A stretch of 64,000 nucleotides of DNA from Saccharum officinarum. Its lineage: Eukaryota; Streptophyta; Magnoliopsida; Poales; Poaceae. The stretch is from NCBI GenBank assembly GCA_020631735.1, contig CM036159.1, positions 15,973,511 through 16,037,510 on the forward strand, written 5' to 3'. Shown here one piece after another: positions 33,052 through 45,457 of the stretch. The first letter of the stretch is position 1; every line of letters starts with the position of its first letter. The notes beneath the pieces are model-generated. The model ran no database searches and had not been told where the DNA came from. It saw only the letters and a program-made list of their open reading frames with translations. The position numbers were made by a program, and so were the translations under genes.

Positions 33052-34546
33052 GGATGATACATCATATTATGCTACATCTGCTTTAATTTTATAGTCTAAG
33101 ATGTTGATAAAAATCCAATGGTATTTACAGAACCGGGAAGTGGTGTTGATGTAGAAACTATCATCTCGCCGTGCATGTTACCCATTCTAGTCCAACCAAT
33201 GACTCTAGTCAGACCATAGAATACACTTGAATACTGAATTACTGCTAGTTAAGAAAATAGACAAAAGCATATTACATAGAAAACTGAATTACTGAACACT
33301 GACAGCCAAATACCAGGTGTAATTGATGATTCAAAATTACGAAAATGCTAATCCACCTATATCAAAATTACTAATGTGAGCAGTAATTCTTCATGACGTT
33401 TGAAGTGTAGCCAGCAAGACAGACCTCACTATTTGGAACATCATATGTTATTCCACAAAGAACAGGTCTAACAACTGGGAACTCTATGAAAGAGTACTTA
33501 AACCACAGAAAATATCAAATATTTCAGTTGCTCAATGCGGAAAAAGCCTAAATATTAAACTTCGGATCACATGCCCTTTATATTAAACACAAATCTCATC
33601 AAATTATATTTCTCTGTATAAAATGCACAGAAATGGCATACTGAATTTAGTAGTACCAAATTAAAATTAGGTTCCACAACTTGCACAGACAGGTCATTTT
33701 CAATGCATTGGTAACAAAGGAATTTGGATTTCCCATTTGACCAGTTGATAAACAAAAACCAACGTAACAGGAGAATAGCGGCTCAATGAACAGAATTGCA
33801 CTAATAAACCATACCAATCAGTTTATGAGAATGACCAAATAAGAGAACTTACTGCAAGTCCAACCATGCCAAGTCCACAAACAGCAACAACAGAACCAGC
33901 TTCATCGTCTGCAGTATTCCACAATGCTCCAAGACCTGGATGATTGTTAAGAACAGAGCACACTTTAGTGTATACACGTCAGTAATTCATTCAGTTTAGC
34001 ATGAGTATGATTTTTTTGAGCCCTCGCATGAGTATGATTATTCACAAATAATTAATTTTGCAGAATAAGAGTATTGATTAGACACAAATGGCATGCGAGT
34101 TTCATTGTGAGATCAAAACCACAAACAGCAGTTCAGCACCAAAAAAATAACCAAAATTGCATGTTTGTGAGCATGGCTAATGCTAATTCTACGGTTGGAA
34201 TATTAAGAATGTAAATACACACGGAAGATTCTTGCAATTGATTCACCCTACTGAAAATAGATATGATCCATCAACTGTTCCTATGCTTTCCTATCAGTAC
34301 TATGATTGTTGTCATCTTGAACAACCCTCTATGTTCAAATCCTGACTCTGCCCCTACTACTCGTTTATTTTTGTAAGAAGAAAGAGAAAAGAGAAATGAC
34401 TCCTACAGTCCTATTACAGTAGCTGCTGTGATAGCCTGTTAGAGCTATGCCATTATGCAAACGAGGCCTTAGCTTCTGTATTTCAGTAGAGGCAGCGTAT
34501 GGTCACCGACTCACGGTCGTATGGTATTCTATTGACTGCAGCGAAA
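33052..34546. other. Intergenic sequence around the ADH relic (copy B)
   Basis: Counterpart of 9031-10530 with scattered substitutions and 1-4 bp indels. No gene beyond the exon relic. Confidence 0.5.
33853..33935 (-). pseudogene. Alcohol dehydrogenase class III-like exon relic (copy B)
   Basis: 83 bp with the same CAG/GTAAGT borders as copy A, encoding [15 protein letters not shown] and [13 protein letters not shown]. It keeps the codon missing in copy A and Ala where A has Asp, so it is the more ancestral version. Confidence 0.55.
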
Positions 34547-34612
34547 TCTATATCTATATCTATATCTATATCTATATCTATATCTATATCTATATCTATA
34601 TCTATATCTATA
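34547..34612 (+). repeat. TCTATA microsatellite (copy B, expanded)
   Basis: About 11 uninterrupted TCTATA-type units at the Helitron 5' end, against roughly 6-7 interrupted units in copy A. Confidence 0.95.
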
Positions 34613-35537
34613 CCTAATAATAAAGAGGCAAAATTTCAGGCTTTTTTTTCGTCCATCCATTTTTTTCGTTCACCTCCTTTTAACTAACTCTGTGTTATCT
34701 ATAGTTCTCCTGATTTACATGATAGGTTCGGGATAGCTATAAATCCAAATAGAACTCTGAGATATCAAATAAACTGAATAGGAATCCTAATCTCTATCTA
34801 ATACTTACATATGTCTATACCTAATATTAAGCCTCCAATTCTGACCAACCTGAATAGGAATCCTACTCTACTGTACCTTCCAATATATCTTATTATAATC
34901 TATTTTTTCAAGCCAAAATATTAAAACATCATCTCTACGGCTCTACCTTAATATTGAAACATGACAAGTTTTTTAGTTTTAGTCTTTTTTATTTTTCAGT
35001 TTTTCCAAGCACGTTGACCCTTTTTTATCTTTTTTTTGTAGAGGCCCTATAGATCACAAACGTGAGGACGTGCCCTCGTCGGCCACAAGATGTTCTGATT
35101 TCTTTTTTATGTCTATTTCTGATTTCTTTCTTTCAGTTCCGGTTCATCTAGTTATGTTCAATTTTTTCTTTTTTTCTGGTCCTGGTCTAGGTTCAATTAC
35201 GTTTTCTTTATTTTCAGCCAAACATTGTTCTATGTTCTTCATCCACTTGTGGTAATCTAGATAAATAGAAATCATAATACAAATAAATTCCTTCGATGTT
35301 AACTAATCTGAATATGAATTCTAATAAAATAGAAAAGATAAAAGTACAAAAAATTATATATGTGCATATACACCTTACCGTTATTCTATTAGTTCTCGTT
35401 TTCTATTCCGTTTTGGTTTAGTCCGTCAACTTCTGATTTTTTATGTATATAGAAAAAAGACTTCTGATTTCAAACGGTCCAGTAATTTTTTTCTATTTTG
35501 TTCTGATTTCGTCTTTGGCTCCTGAAATAGTTTATTA

Positions 35538-35794
35538 CTCCCTCCGTCCCAATGAATATGCAATTCTCACATCCCGAGAAGTCAGTCATCGCAAATTTTG
35601 ATTAAAATTATATAAAAAAATACTAACTCTTATGAGACAAAATAAGTACCGTTAGGTTGGTTATGAAATATATTTTCATAATAAATTTATTTCGAGACAT
35701 AAATGCTAATACTTTTTGCTATAAATTTGGTCAAAGTTGACACAGTTTGAACGGCACGTTTCCTATAATTGCACAATCAATGGGACGGAGGGAG
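35538..35794 (+). mobile_element. Stowaway-type MITE present only in copy B
   Basis: Inverted ends CTCCCTCCGTCCC / GGGACGGAGGGAG flank a 257-bp AT-rich body with TA duplications at 35536-35537 and 35795-35796. Copy A has the empty site TTTATTACTTCTG near 11490. Confidence 0.95.
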
Positions 35795-36407
35795 TACTTC
35801 TGAGTTCTGACTTTCTTTTATGTTCCTATATGTTTGGTTTTGCCGCTAATATTTTCATTACTAATGTAGTTTTGATTAGGAACAAAACTTTAGTAATGAT
35901 CAACTAATGAACCAGTGTAGAGCAGTTTTTATCGATACCAGACTAAATAATGTCTCTAAACATATGCAATGCCCAGTGCAATGTCTGACCAGTGCCCATG
36001 TAAAAAATCGAGAAAGATCTTCTATCATAGTAATCAACGGATAGACCAATTATTACATCGAAAACTGAGTCATTATCAACTTTTATCAAAGATTCTTGCA
36101 AAAAAAATTTGGTTAAAGATTATAGCTACAAATTGTTATCAGTCCACAAAGGAAATCAGAAAACTCGATATTTAGCTGTACAAGACATGAATGGTATGAA
36201 ATTAAATTTATGATATATATTATTTAAAATTAATGTCTATGTGCTTTAAAGTCGAAGAAAAAACAAAGGTATATTATGAGTGTCATAGTCGTCATAAAAT
36301 AAGTTATAACTTTAAACTTTTATAAATATGTATGATCCCGTTTTGTTTTTTATGAATATTTGCTAACTTTTTCCCCTCCCGTTGCAATGCACGGGCTTAT
36401 TTGCTAG

Positions 36408-36940
36408 TCTATACCTAAAGAGGCAAAATTTTAGACTATTTTTTTCGTCCATCCATTTTTTGTAGGTGCGTCTCTTCTAACTACCGAATAATAGAGAGTT
36501 TCTTATGTTCATACTTAATATATATATCTCGTGCTCATACGAGTTAGAATAGCTTGCGTCTAGACCGACATAGAGTAAGAATTCTAATCTAAATAGATTC
36601 CTCAAATCTTGAGTACTTTAAATAGAACTCTTAATAATCAAATAGAAAAGGATAAGAACTACGTTCTTTACTTTGCTCCGCTTTCTTTATTTACATATCC
36701 TAAGTATTCTAAATATAACTCTTATTAATCAAATAGAAAAGAATAAGAGTTACGTTCTTTATTTTGCTCCGTTTTCTTTATTTACATACGAGTTAGAATA
36801 GCTTGTGTTTAGACTAATATAGAGTAGGAATCCTAATCTAAATAGATTCCTCGGATCTTAAATATACTCTAAATAAAACTCTTAATAATTAAATAGAAAA
36901 AATAAGAATTACGTTATTTTGCTCCGCTTTCTTTGTTTAG
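36408..36940 (+). repeat. Second Helitron-like 5' end and internal direct repeats (copy B)
   Basis: Counterpart of 12108-12640 with the same ~250-bp repeat structure. Confidence 0.5.
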
Positions 36941-37146
36941 TTATATGTAAAAGGGTGAGTTGGAGCATGTAAGACCCATGATGTACGTGCCCATCAGCCC
37001 ATGCACTGGCCACGCACGGCTCTGCCGGTCCGACCGAGGACGTCAGCGGTTTGACTGTGAAAACGACTGAAACCACATATTTCCACTCAATTTTCCCCTC
37101 AAACCGAGCAACAAACAGCAAGGGTCCATTACTATGGATTGTAGAG

Positions 37147-37389
37147 CTATACGTGCTGAACAGATTTGATTAAAACATCAGAGCGCGATCTATCCCGGTT
37201 TAAGAGATCAAGAACTCCAAAGATGGATACACGAAACTGAGTTCCATGCAGAATATTCAGACCACCACAAGAATTTCCAGCGCAAAGCAGTTTTGGGATT
37301 GGAATTTGAAGATCTAAACGAGCTCCAAACCTGATGAGACTTGTTTCCTTGCCACCTCCACAGAGATTACTATCATTGTTATTTTTCAT
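37147..37389 (-). CDS. Unrecognised 80-residue ORF (copy B)
   Basis: The same predicted protein as the copy A ORF. No domain recognised; possibly a fragment or chance ORF. Confidence 0.15.
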   Translation of the reverse strand: MKNNNDSNLCGGGKETSLIRFGARLDLQIPIPKLLCAGNSCGGLNILHGTQFRVSIFGVLDLLNRDRSRSDVLIKSVQHV

Positions 37390-37499
37390 TTTGATTTGAT
37401 TGATTGAAGCTCATTAGGCGCATTAAGATTCAGATGCAATGAGCGGCGGTGTGGTGTATTGGTGTGACCTCGTGACATTGAAGAGAAAAGGCGGCGGGC

Positions 37500-37924
37500 A
37501 TGAGCACGACCATGACCAACGCGACGTCGCGGTGTGCATGCCACAACAAGCGTGGCGTGCGCTGCACAAACAGCACTGCGCTCGCAGCCGGCGGCGGCCT
37601 CCACATCGTCGACAAGAGCACCTTTCGCCCAGGCGACATCATTGCACAGGAGTCGAACGTCGGTGGCCAGATCCAGGTCGTCATGGGAGTCTCTAGGGCG
37701 CTTGACCTGGTTCTCTTTCACGAGGACGACGGCGACAGCAGGGTGTCATGTCAAGGCCATCGGATTAGCTCTGCCGTGACACAAGGGCTCGCCTTGGGCG
37801 ACTACGTCGTGTCTACCCATGGCTTGGCGGGGTCGCCGAGGTGTCCTTCCATGTGGAGATGGCGTTCAACGATGGCGTACTTTGCACACTCACTAGGGAA
37901 CAGCGTAAACTGGTAGAAGCCTAA
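37500..37924 (+). pseudogene. Fragment resembling a UBE2O/PHO2-type E2 N-terminal region (copy B)
   Basis: The same frame and same frameshift as copy A, with a few substitutions (for example Ser to Ile near residue 83). The break therefore predates the split of the two copies. Confidence 0.35.
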
Positions 37925-39277
37925 GCAAAGGAGGATGACAATTGAAAGCACGACATGCGGAGCAGATGAACAACGTCTTGTAACCGAGGCAGCGCGTCAT
38001 CGACCACTCCCTGTTAGTCTCCCTGGCGGTCTCCCTGGCGTTCTGAAGGATTAAAGGCTACTGAAAGCCAAGGTGCATCAAAGGCATCGTCTCTAGAGCA
38101 TACGTCACCAGCATGCTTGTGCATAGGGCCTCCATGCATCTGGGAACCAATAAGGCAGGCCACGCATGCTGCAATTTAGTTCTGGCCCAGGTTACCTGAA
38201 GGCACTACGTGCGTGTTGTCATAGCCACTTCCGGTCTTCCGCATGAGCGTTGTGCCGCGGTGCAGTGCCAGCAGGGCAAGGCTGCCTGCCCATGGTCAAT
38301 GACACCGTGCGCACGTGGTGCCGTGGCCGCAGGTTCGAGCCACCTCGCTGTGGCCGTAGTGTCTCACGTGCGGCTTTGCCGTACAACGATGTTCGTACCG
38401 GCAACATAATAAATTATGATCCCGTTGCAAACGCACAGCCATATTTGCTAATAAGTTAAAGAGTTTCTAATGTTCACGCCTTCAGCAGCCCTCGCTTTGA
38501 GATGATCTCACATGTATGAATGAATCTTCAAAGTGGGATACAGCCTACGGAGCACTAGTTCTGCATAGTACTAGGAATGGTCACATTACGTCACATCACA
38601 TAGCTTTGGGCTGCAGTACTACAATTTCCATGATACATGGAAGTCACTACTCACTACAATTTACCAACTCCATGATTTTTCAGATGACATTTTGGGAAAG
38701 GAAACAAATTGATAGATTTCGAAGGGGACAACAAGCATTGCAGCAAGCAGCATGATAATTGGTTTGGTCCGTACTCCCAGTCAGCACGATCTCTCATATA
38801 CGTAGATAATCATGATCTCTGGTTAAGTCCGTGGAGCTGAAATCAACAATGAGTACAATTCAAGCTTAGGCTTCACCAGAGAGCAAATAGTGGAACTATC
38901 AACTATGGTGTCCGAAGCACCCAATGTTCCATGTAAACCTCGCCACACATTGTCTTTAAACTTAAAAAGTACACAAAGGTGGGCTGCGATGGACATTTCA
39001 TTCATAGCTGCCTAGTTGGCATTTGATTCCAGCAGCAAAGCTTCAGAGCTGCAGAATCGCTATATTTCTTTGTGGGTACATGCTTCTTGTTCTTCACTTG
39101 ACCCAGATCATTATGATGGGCTACTAATTAGGCAATACAAAGCAGACATCTATCAAACTTATACAAAAAGGGTCGCAACAAGATAGCCTGCTTGCATTGC
39201 ATCTCCAAGTCTAGGAGATAAACCAAGTCCTACAAACTTACAGGTTACACCAGAAGCTGGCAAGAGAGATCTCCTTA
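37925..39277. other. Intergenic and 3' flank of the membrane-protein gene (copy B)
   Basis: As in copy A, with a 13-bp local tandem duplication near 38025 (CTCCCTGGCGGT followed by CTCCCTGGCGTT) absent from copy A. Confidence 0.45.
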
Positions 39278-40516
39278 TCACTCTGGAACAACTTCATCTT
39301 CACTAATTGCCTTGTTCATTATTTTAGTGGACACATCCACGTCTTCTTTGGGACCATCTCCGCTGTCTGTCTTCTTGTCCACAGGGGTGGAGGATGAGGT
39401 GTTGCTGCTGCCATCATCTCCAGCTCCAGATGTGGACTTTTGGACATCTGTTACCAGAGCCAAGGTGCCATTTGGAGGAGAATCCAACTCAAGCGACGAT
39501 GTCTGGTTAGTCAAAGGCTGTACTTGGTTGCCAAGCACTGCCGTTGAATTCACTTGTTGACCTGGATGACCTTTCAAAGTTAAATTAGTTTGCTCAGGGT
39601 TGCTGGTCAAATTTGCTGGAGATGGATGGGTCTTGCTTTCTATGTCATCGCTAGGAATGTCTGTGTTTTTCTGGGTAGATGAATTAGTCGGAGTAGCCGT
39701 GCTGTCCATGGTGGCATATGATCCATTAATTCCAGGAGCTCGAAATGAAATTCCATTAGATAAGTTTGTGGTGCCTTCAAATATCCTATCCATGCTGTTC
39801 AATTGTTCCTCTGGGAGAGGTTTTGCCACCTTGGCGTCATGATCCACAGAGCTTGACACATCATCACCTCTGAAACTCCTTTCCCTAGCCCTGCGCACTT
39901 CCTCCTCCTTGTTTCCAGCCTCATGATTTTCATTAGGCACTGCAGTTGAAGCATCATCCACAAATAAGACCTTCTCTTGGGCATGATGGAACAACTCATC
40001 TTGCTCAGACAATGGAGGGTCATGAGTAACAGCACTAGAAACATTGTCACCATGGAAACTCTTCTCTTGATCCTCCTGTGACCGCTCCTTCCGCTCTTCG
40101 TCCTCAAACACACCCACATCTCCATCCTTTTCAGAAGAATGCTCACCAGGCTCAGGAAGATCCTCGTCCTTCTCCAGGTCTTGCTCATCGATGGGATCCT
40201 CATCGTTCTCATCATGCTTCATTTCTTGCTCCATTTCATCATTCTCTTCATCCTCAACCCGTTCATCCAATGTTGAAGAATCAGCCTCCATCTTTGGAGG
40301 CAGATCCTTCCTGCCTAATCTGACTGCCTCTTGCTGGTCTTTGTCATCTTTATGCAAATCATTCGCTTCATCTTCACTATATGCCTTCTTCTCATAAGAA
40401 TGCTTAACTTGGTAGAGCAACCAAACAGAAACCAGAAGCAAGAGACTAATCTGAAGAGCTTTCTTCAGCTTCAGACCTTTGGATCTCTGATTTCTACTAG
40501 AACTCTGCCTCAACAT
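39278..40516 (-). CDS. Acidic single-span membrane protein, function unknown (copy B)
   Basis: Same 412-residue product as the copy A gene. The one coding difference I saw is synonymous (a TTC/TTT Phe codon near 39962). ATG 40516 is the start. The basic N-terminus, single membrane helix and long acidic then Ser/Thr/Asn-rich tail are as described for 14965-16203. If both copies are real, this is a recent tandem paralogue pair. Confidence 0.8.
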   Translation of the reverse strand: MLRQSSSRNQRSKGLKLKKALQISLLLLVSVWLLYQVKHSYEKKAYSEDEANDLHKDDKDQQEAVRLGRKDLPPKMEADSSTLDERVEDEENDEMEQEMKHDENDEDPIDEQDLEKDEDLPEPGEHSSEKDGDVGVFEDEERKERSQEDQEKSFHGDNVSSAVTHDPPLSEQDELFHHAQEKVLFVDDASTAVPNENHEAGNKEEEVRRARERSFRGDDVSSSVDHDAKVAKPLPEEQLNSMDRIFEGTTNLSNGISFRAPGINGSYATMDSTATPTNSSTQKNTDIPSDDIESKTHPSPANLTSNPEQTNLTLKGHPGQQVNSTAVLGNQVQPLTNQTSSLELDSPPNGTLALVTDVQKSTSGAGDDGSSNTSSSTPVDKKTDSGDGPKEDVDVSTKIMNKAISEDEVVPE

Positions 40517-40601
40517 TGTTAGGAAAACGAGGTAAAACAACAACCTCTACAATCCTTTTTTTTATCACTCCCAATACCTCCACTGGAACACTTGATGGTT
40601 C

Positions 40602-41483
40602 CTGAAATAAGACATTACCAGCATATAAGCATCCTTAATGAAATATATTTCACAAAGGGTAAGGGAAACGATTAAGTACTTGAAAGAACACTATAGTACT
40701 CAGTTCATTTACTTCAATTTACTTGTGCAAGCCATACAGCGGGAACCAAAAAAACAAAAAGATTCCTCAGGTGTAGCAATCCCACCTATCATATAAATAC
40801 AAACTATTCATTTGATATCTGAGCTACCACCAATCTCTTCTAGGTAGTAGGAACCTCTGTTGAAGTTATGTGCAGACAGTGTAGTTGTGTAGGATACAAA
40901 TATCTAGGATGACTTACTGACTTGCCTAGGATAACTGAAAACGGAACAAGAGCAAGCACGCGGCTACATTTCTACATCCAAGTAGCTTAAATTAAGGCCA
41001 AGGCGTCCTAACCTTCGAGCAAAAATCCACCAGTCCATTGAAGAAAAGGACGCATAGCCTCCAACGAATTACCTAAATCACAGAAAACGCCATTTTTGAA
41101 CGTGAAATAGGCCTAATGAGTTGAAAACTCCAATCTCCCGACAGCCAACATCGAAACCACCTAATCTCTGCTCCTATAACACACGTTTACATATCAAATA
41201 AAAATACACCAGTTTTGCAGGTAGGGCAGTGCCATTAATTTTAACTTGATTATTGGGATTCTTTGCCCAAAATCCAGGTAAGAAACTCCGAACCCATGCT
41301 CAACAATCACCATACACCACAAATCCATTATCCAACACCTTCAGTAGCACAAACATCGGATATTTCGCCCCCAATAAACCTAGAGGGCTTCAAGGAGCTC
41401 AAGAACAAACACTGAAAGGCCACAGCCCACAAGACGCCAAAAAAGATTCAAGCTTTAGAACAGAACAGGGCACAACAATCTCA
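40602..41483 (-). other. 5' UTR intron of the membrane-protein gene (copy B)
   Basis: Same donor and acceptor as copy A, shifted by 24313 bp. Confidence 0.6.
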
Positions 41484-41652
41484 CCTTCGGACGCCGGCAG
41501 CTGGATACTTGAAACGACCGTTCTGCTTTCGGCTTTGCCTCGTCCGTCTTCCCACCTCCAGACTCCAGACGATTTAAAAGCGAAGACCACAGGGTGGGTA
41601 GAGCAAAGATTGGTCAAAAAATCAAGATGCTTGTTCACCTAAATCCGCTCCC

Positions 41653-41941
41653 CCCACTACCACAAGGCAGGGGCGGATCTAAATACAGGTGCCTAGTGTA
41701 GACCGCCTCTCTGAAACGGAAAGGGTAGCGGGAGCCGGAGGCCGCCAACAAGTGCGACAGTGGATTCGGGGCTCGTGCACCAGTCGGATTGGGGACTGGA
41801 ATGGGCGGATGGCGTAGGTGCTAGGTCGGGGCTCGGGAAGGGGGGAAGGGGGGATTTATGACGCGACGTGGACGGAGACGGAGAGGCAGGCGGCAGCTTC
41901 AGAGTCACAGCTCGCAGGGAGGGGGAAGAAGAGGAGGCCTT
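41653..41941 (-). promoter_or_regulatory. Likely promoter region of the membrane-protein gene (copy B)
   Basis: GC-rich block identical by eye to copy A, bounded by MITE 1. Confidence 0.35.
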
Positions 41942-42214
41942 GGCCTTGTTTAGTTCCAAATCCAATCCTCAAATTCCACTGTGTAAAAAGGAGATTCCCG
42001 TCACATTAAAATATCGGCAAATACATGGAGTACTAAATATAGATGAAATTAAAACTAATTGCACAGTTTTATTGTACTTTGCGAGATGTACATTTTGAGT
42101 CTAATTTATTAATGTTTGGACAATTTTTACCAAATAAAAAACAAAAGTTGCTACAGTGCGACGTGACCGGTACTGTTTCAAGTTGGCCACGCCAACTTTG
42201 AACTAAACACGGCC
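41942..42214 (+). mobile_element. MITE 1 (copy B)
   Basis: Same inverted ends as copy A, with a few single-base differences and small deletions. Confidence 0.65.
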
Positions 42215-42462
42215 CTTGTTTAGATTCCGATTCGGGAATTGCTACCGTGCGTATTAAATGTGCACAGTAGCAATTTGTTTATATGTGGTAAAAATTGTCT
42301 AAACTTTGATTAATTAGACTCAAAATGTTCGTCTCGCAAAGTACAATAAAACTGTATAATTAGTTTTTAATTTCATCTACATTTAGTACTCCATGCATAT
42401 GCCGACATTTCGATGTGACGGAAAATCTTCTTTTTACGTAGTAGAATTTGGTGGAGAAGAAG
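42215..42462 (-). mobile_element. MITE 2, terminally truncated (copy B)
   Basis: Inverted relative of MITE 1. The outer end TTGGGATCCAAACA present in copy A is deleted here. Confidence 0.6.
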
Positions 42463-42558
42463 ACCGAGAAGGAAGAGGAAACGGTGAGGATTTTTATCTG
42501 TTCCTTTCTTCTGACTTTTCTGTTGCAGTACTCGATTTTTTCGCCTCAGAAGTGACGA

Positions 42559-42800
42559 GGCTTTGTTTAGGCCACGTGTAGTTCCCAAAATATTTCAAGA
42601 TTTTCTGTCACATCGAATGTTTGGACATATATATGGAGCATTAAATATAGATGAAAGAAAAAACTAATTACACAGTTTGGTAGAAAACCACGAGACGAAT
42701 CTTTTGAGCCTAATTAGTCTATGATTGGACACTAATTGACAAATACAAACGAAAGTGCTACAGTAGCCAAACCTAAAATATTTCGCAAACTAAACACACC
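42559..42800 (+). mobile_element. MITE 3 (copy B)
   Basis: Same ends and body as 18262-18503. Confidence 0.5.
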
Positions 42801-44851
42801 CTTGCAAAAGTTGTACGGTGTCACATCATGTGTCATGAGAGTATCACACTAATAAAAAAATAAATTACAGAATCCGTCGTAAACCGCGAAACGAATTTAT
42901 TAAACCTAATTAATCTATCATTAGCACATGTGTTACTGTATCACTTTATTGTCAAATCATAGACTAGGTTTTAAAGATTCGGCAAAATTGACTTGCCAAA
43001 TCCAAAAAAGAAACCCAGCGGCGCGGAAGGGAAGAGCGCACGCGGGAGTAGCGCGTGAGACGGAATGCCAAGCCGATCGCGAGCTTGCATATATGCCAAT
43101 CCATCCTAGGATTTTGCCAAGTTAATAAAAATGCAAAGCTCATTTGCCAAACCGTTGGATAGGAGTTTTGTAGACTTTTTTTTTATAAAAACAGGAATGC
43201 AAAGTCCATTTACACAACCGTTGGAGTTGCTCTAGGACGCGCCGAGGCGTGAGAAAACAAGTCATGTTGAGAACGTCAATCGGCCCTGATCAATCAAAGG
43301 AGAAGCTTGCTGCGAAATTTTGTTCAGGAAGGGAAGACAGGTGAGGAAACTTGGACATTTTTTTTTGGGTAATAATTCATCCATGCGGCATGCGGGTAGC
43401 TCCGCACACTTGACACGGAGTACATACAGAGGGGAGAGGCCTAGGAAATAGGAATGTGAGGAAACTTGAGAGGAGAAAGAAAAAGGAACAAACTACTTTC
43501 GCTGGTAAAAAAACCCAGCAGTAATACAGGAGTGACACCTTTTGCCCGCAATGTTTAGAGAAAAAAAGTTACACATATATTACCACGTCATTTAAGACTT
43601 TGGTCAAACTTTAGAAACTACAGACATGTTTGGCTACCAACCACATGCGGCTACGGCCACAGCCAGCTTAGGCGCCGCCAAAAATCAACGTCACAACTGT
43701 TGTGAAGTTTTGTGAAAAGAAAAGTTGTGGCTGCCATAATTTTTTTAAACCAAATAACAACTTTTCATTATATGACGTGCCGCACTTTAGGGGTGGTGAC
43801 CTCCGGTTTACAAACCAAACGTCCACTACAGACATTATTAATTTCGCAAGCTATATGTGTAGATTTGTATACGAAAGTATTTGTAAACCTTGGCGAAGCT
43901 TGAACTAAATTGAGAGGAGACCAATCAACCTTGAGACAGTGACAGAAGAAATTAAGTTAGCAAATTATCAGCACTTTAGTGGTGGAATTAAGTGTTCCTT
44001 TAATAAGCTTTTTAGATTAAGGGGGGCCATGCTCACTTTGATCTACAAAAGCTCCGCTCCTATTTGCAAAAGTTCATAAATTTGAAAAGTTATATTACTG
44101 TACAAAGTTAAATGCGACAAGTACTTGTGACTAGAGATAGTATTGTCTTTTGTCCATGATCTAGTCTCGTGTTTGTTGATCTATATATGAAAAGTTCTAC
44201 ATATTTAAGGCTTGTATTTCTCTCTACCACAGTATAAGTAGCAAGTACTAGCAGATCGTGTGAGTTTCCTTGTACTAGAATCTAGACTAGAAGAGGCGAA
44301 AGAAACAATACTATATGGTTTTCCTTTCTTCCTTCGGACAAAAATGGAAGTTTAACCGTGCTTAACAGCTAAGCAAGTGACACGTGCAGAGCAGGCGCGA
44401 GACATAAAGGCCTTGGCCCCTCTCCTTTCGTCGATGGCGCTCCTTTTTCGTCGTCAGTCCTAGAAACGGAAAAGGGGGCAAAGTACGTGTCTGGCGTTGG
44501 GTTTGTGCAGCGCACGGGTTCGCGTTTGGTGCAACTCCCATTGACACACACATACTGCACCTTAATTGCCGGCTTGCCGCCAACACCAACACATGCTCTC
44601 GCGTTGAGTCCGAAGCCGTTGCACTTGCAACGAGGTGGTGCTGGTGCATGCGGTACACGCTCAAATAGTCAGGGGTCAGGACGGTAGGTCCGACCTGATT
44701 GACTGTTCCAGTGAGGATCTTCTACCACCGGTAAGATGCCATCAGCAATACATCCCTGGTCCCCGTAAACCTATCGTATCAGGGGATATGTTTGTTTTCT
44801 TGCTCCAACAGCTCCCAGTAGTCTCTTCTTTTTCTTTTCTTTTCTTTTGCC
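42801..44851. other. Intergenic stretch before the MULE (copy B)
   Basis: Counterpart of 18504-20542. Includes a 16-bp insertion near 43447 relative to copy A. No supported gene. Confidence 0.5.
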
Positions 44852-45457
44852 TTAGAAAAAGACGAAATAGCCATCTTCGTCCTCCAACTTTTCCTAAAGG
44901 CTCATTTTAGTCCTCCAACTTTCAAAAGGTCCAAATCAGTCCCTAAACAATTCATGGCAGGATCAATCTCGTCCATCAGCATCAACTAGTCACCACGTGT
45001 CCAGACTTCGTGGCAAAAGTCGCTGCTGCCCTCGCCCATCCTTTTGGAACCGGACGAGGCTCATGGCGTTCGTCTCCGTTTCCCCTCTTTGGTCTGTCGT
45101 TCTTCACCCAGCGTCGCTAGAGGAGGCGCCCAGTGCCGAGCCGCGAGAGGAGCAGCAGCAGCGCAGCAGCCGGGCCTCAGGTTCCTCTCTCTCATGTTTT
45201 CTCCGTCTCGTCCCCATTTCTACTCTCCCTATCTTGTTCCTCATGGCAGCTGCAAGGGTTTCTTGTGCCAAGCGCAGCGCAAGAAGGGGGTGAGGCGCGC
45301 CCCTTCTGGTGGTGGAGGCGGACACCTGCTCATACGCGACCACGACGTTTGAAGAGGAGTGGACGGTAAGATGAATGTGGAGCTGCCGATTTGATATGTT
45401 TTCCTGGTAGAATCTTTGAATCTGACCATATAGTGAATCTTTTAGGGCTGCAAAACA

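Larger units (their letters stand above)
34547..36407 (+). mobile_element. Non-autonomous Helitron with nested Stowaway (copy B)
   Basis: TC start after A at 34547, perfect hairpin CCCGTTGCAATGCACGGG, CTAG end before T at 36407. It is longer than copy A because of the nested MITE and the longer microsatellite. Confidence 0.65.

Noticed and set aside
34499..34687. Ile-Ser repeat protein at the TCTATA microsatellite
   Set aside because: Pure translation of the microsatellite.
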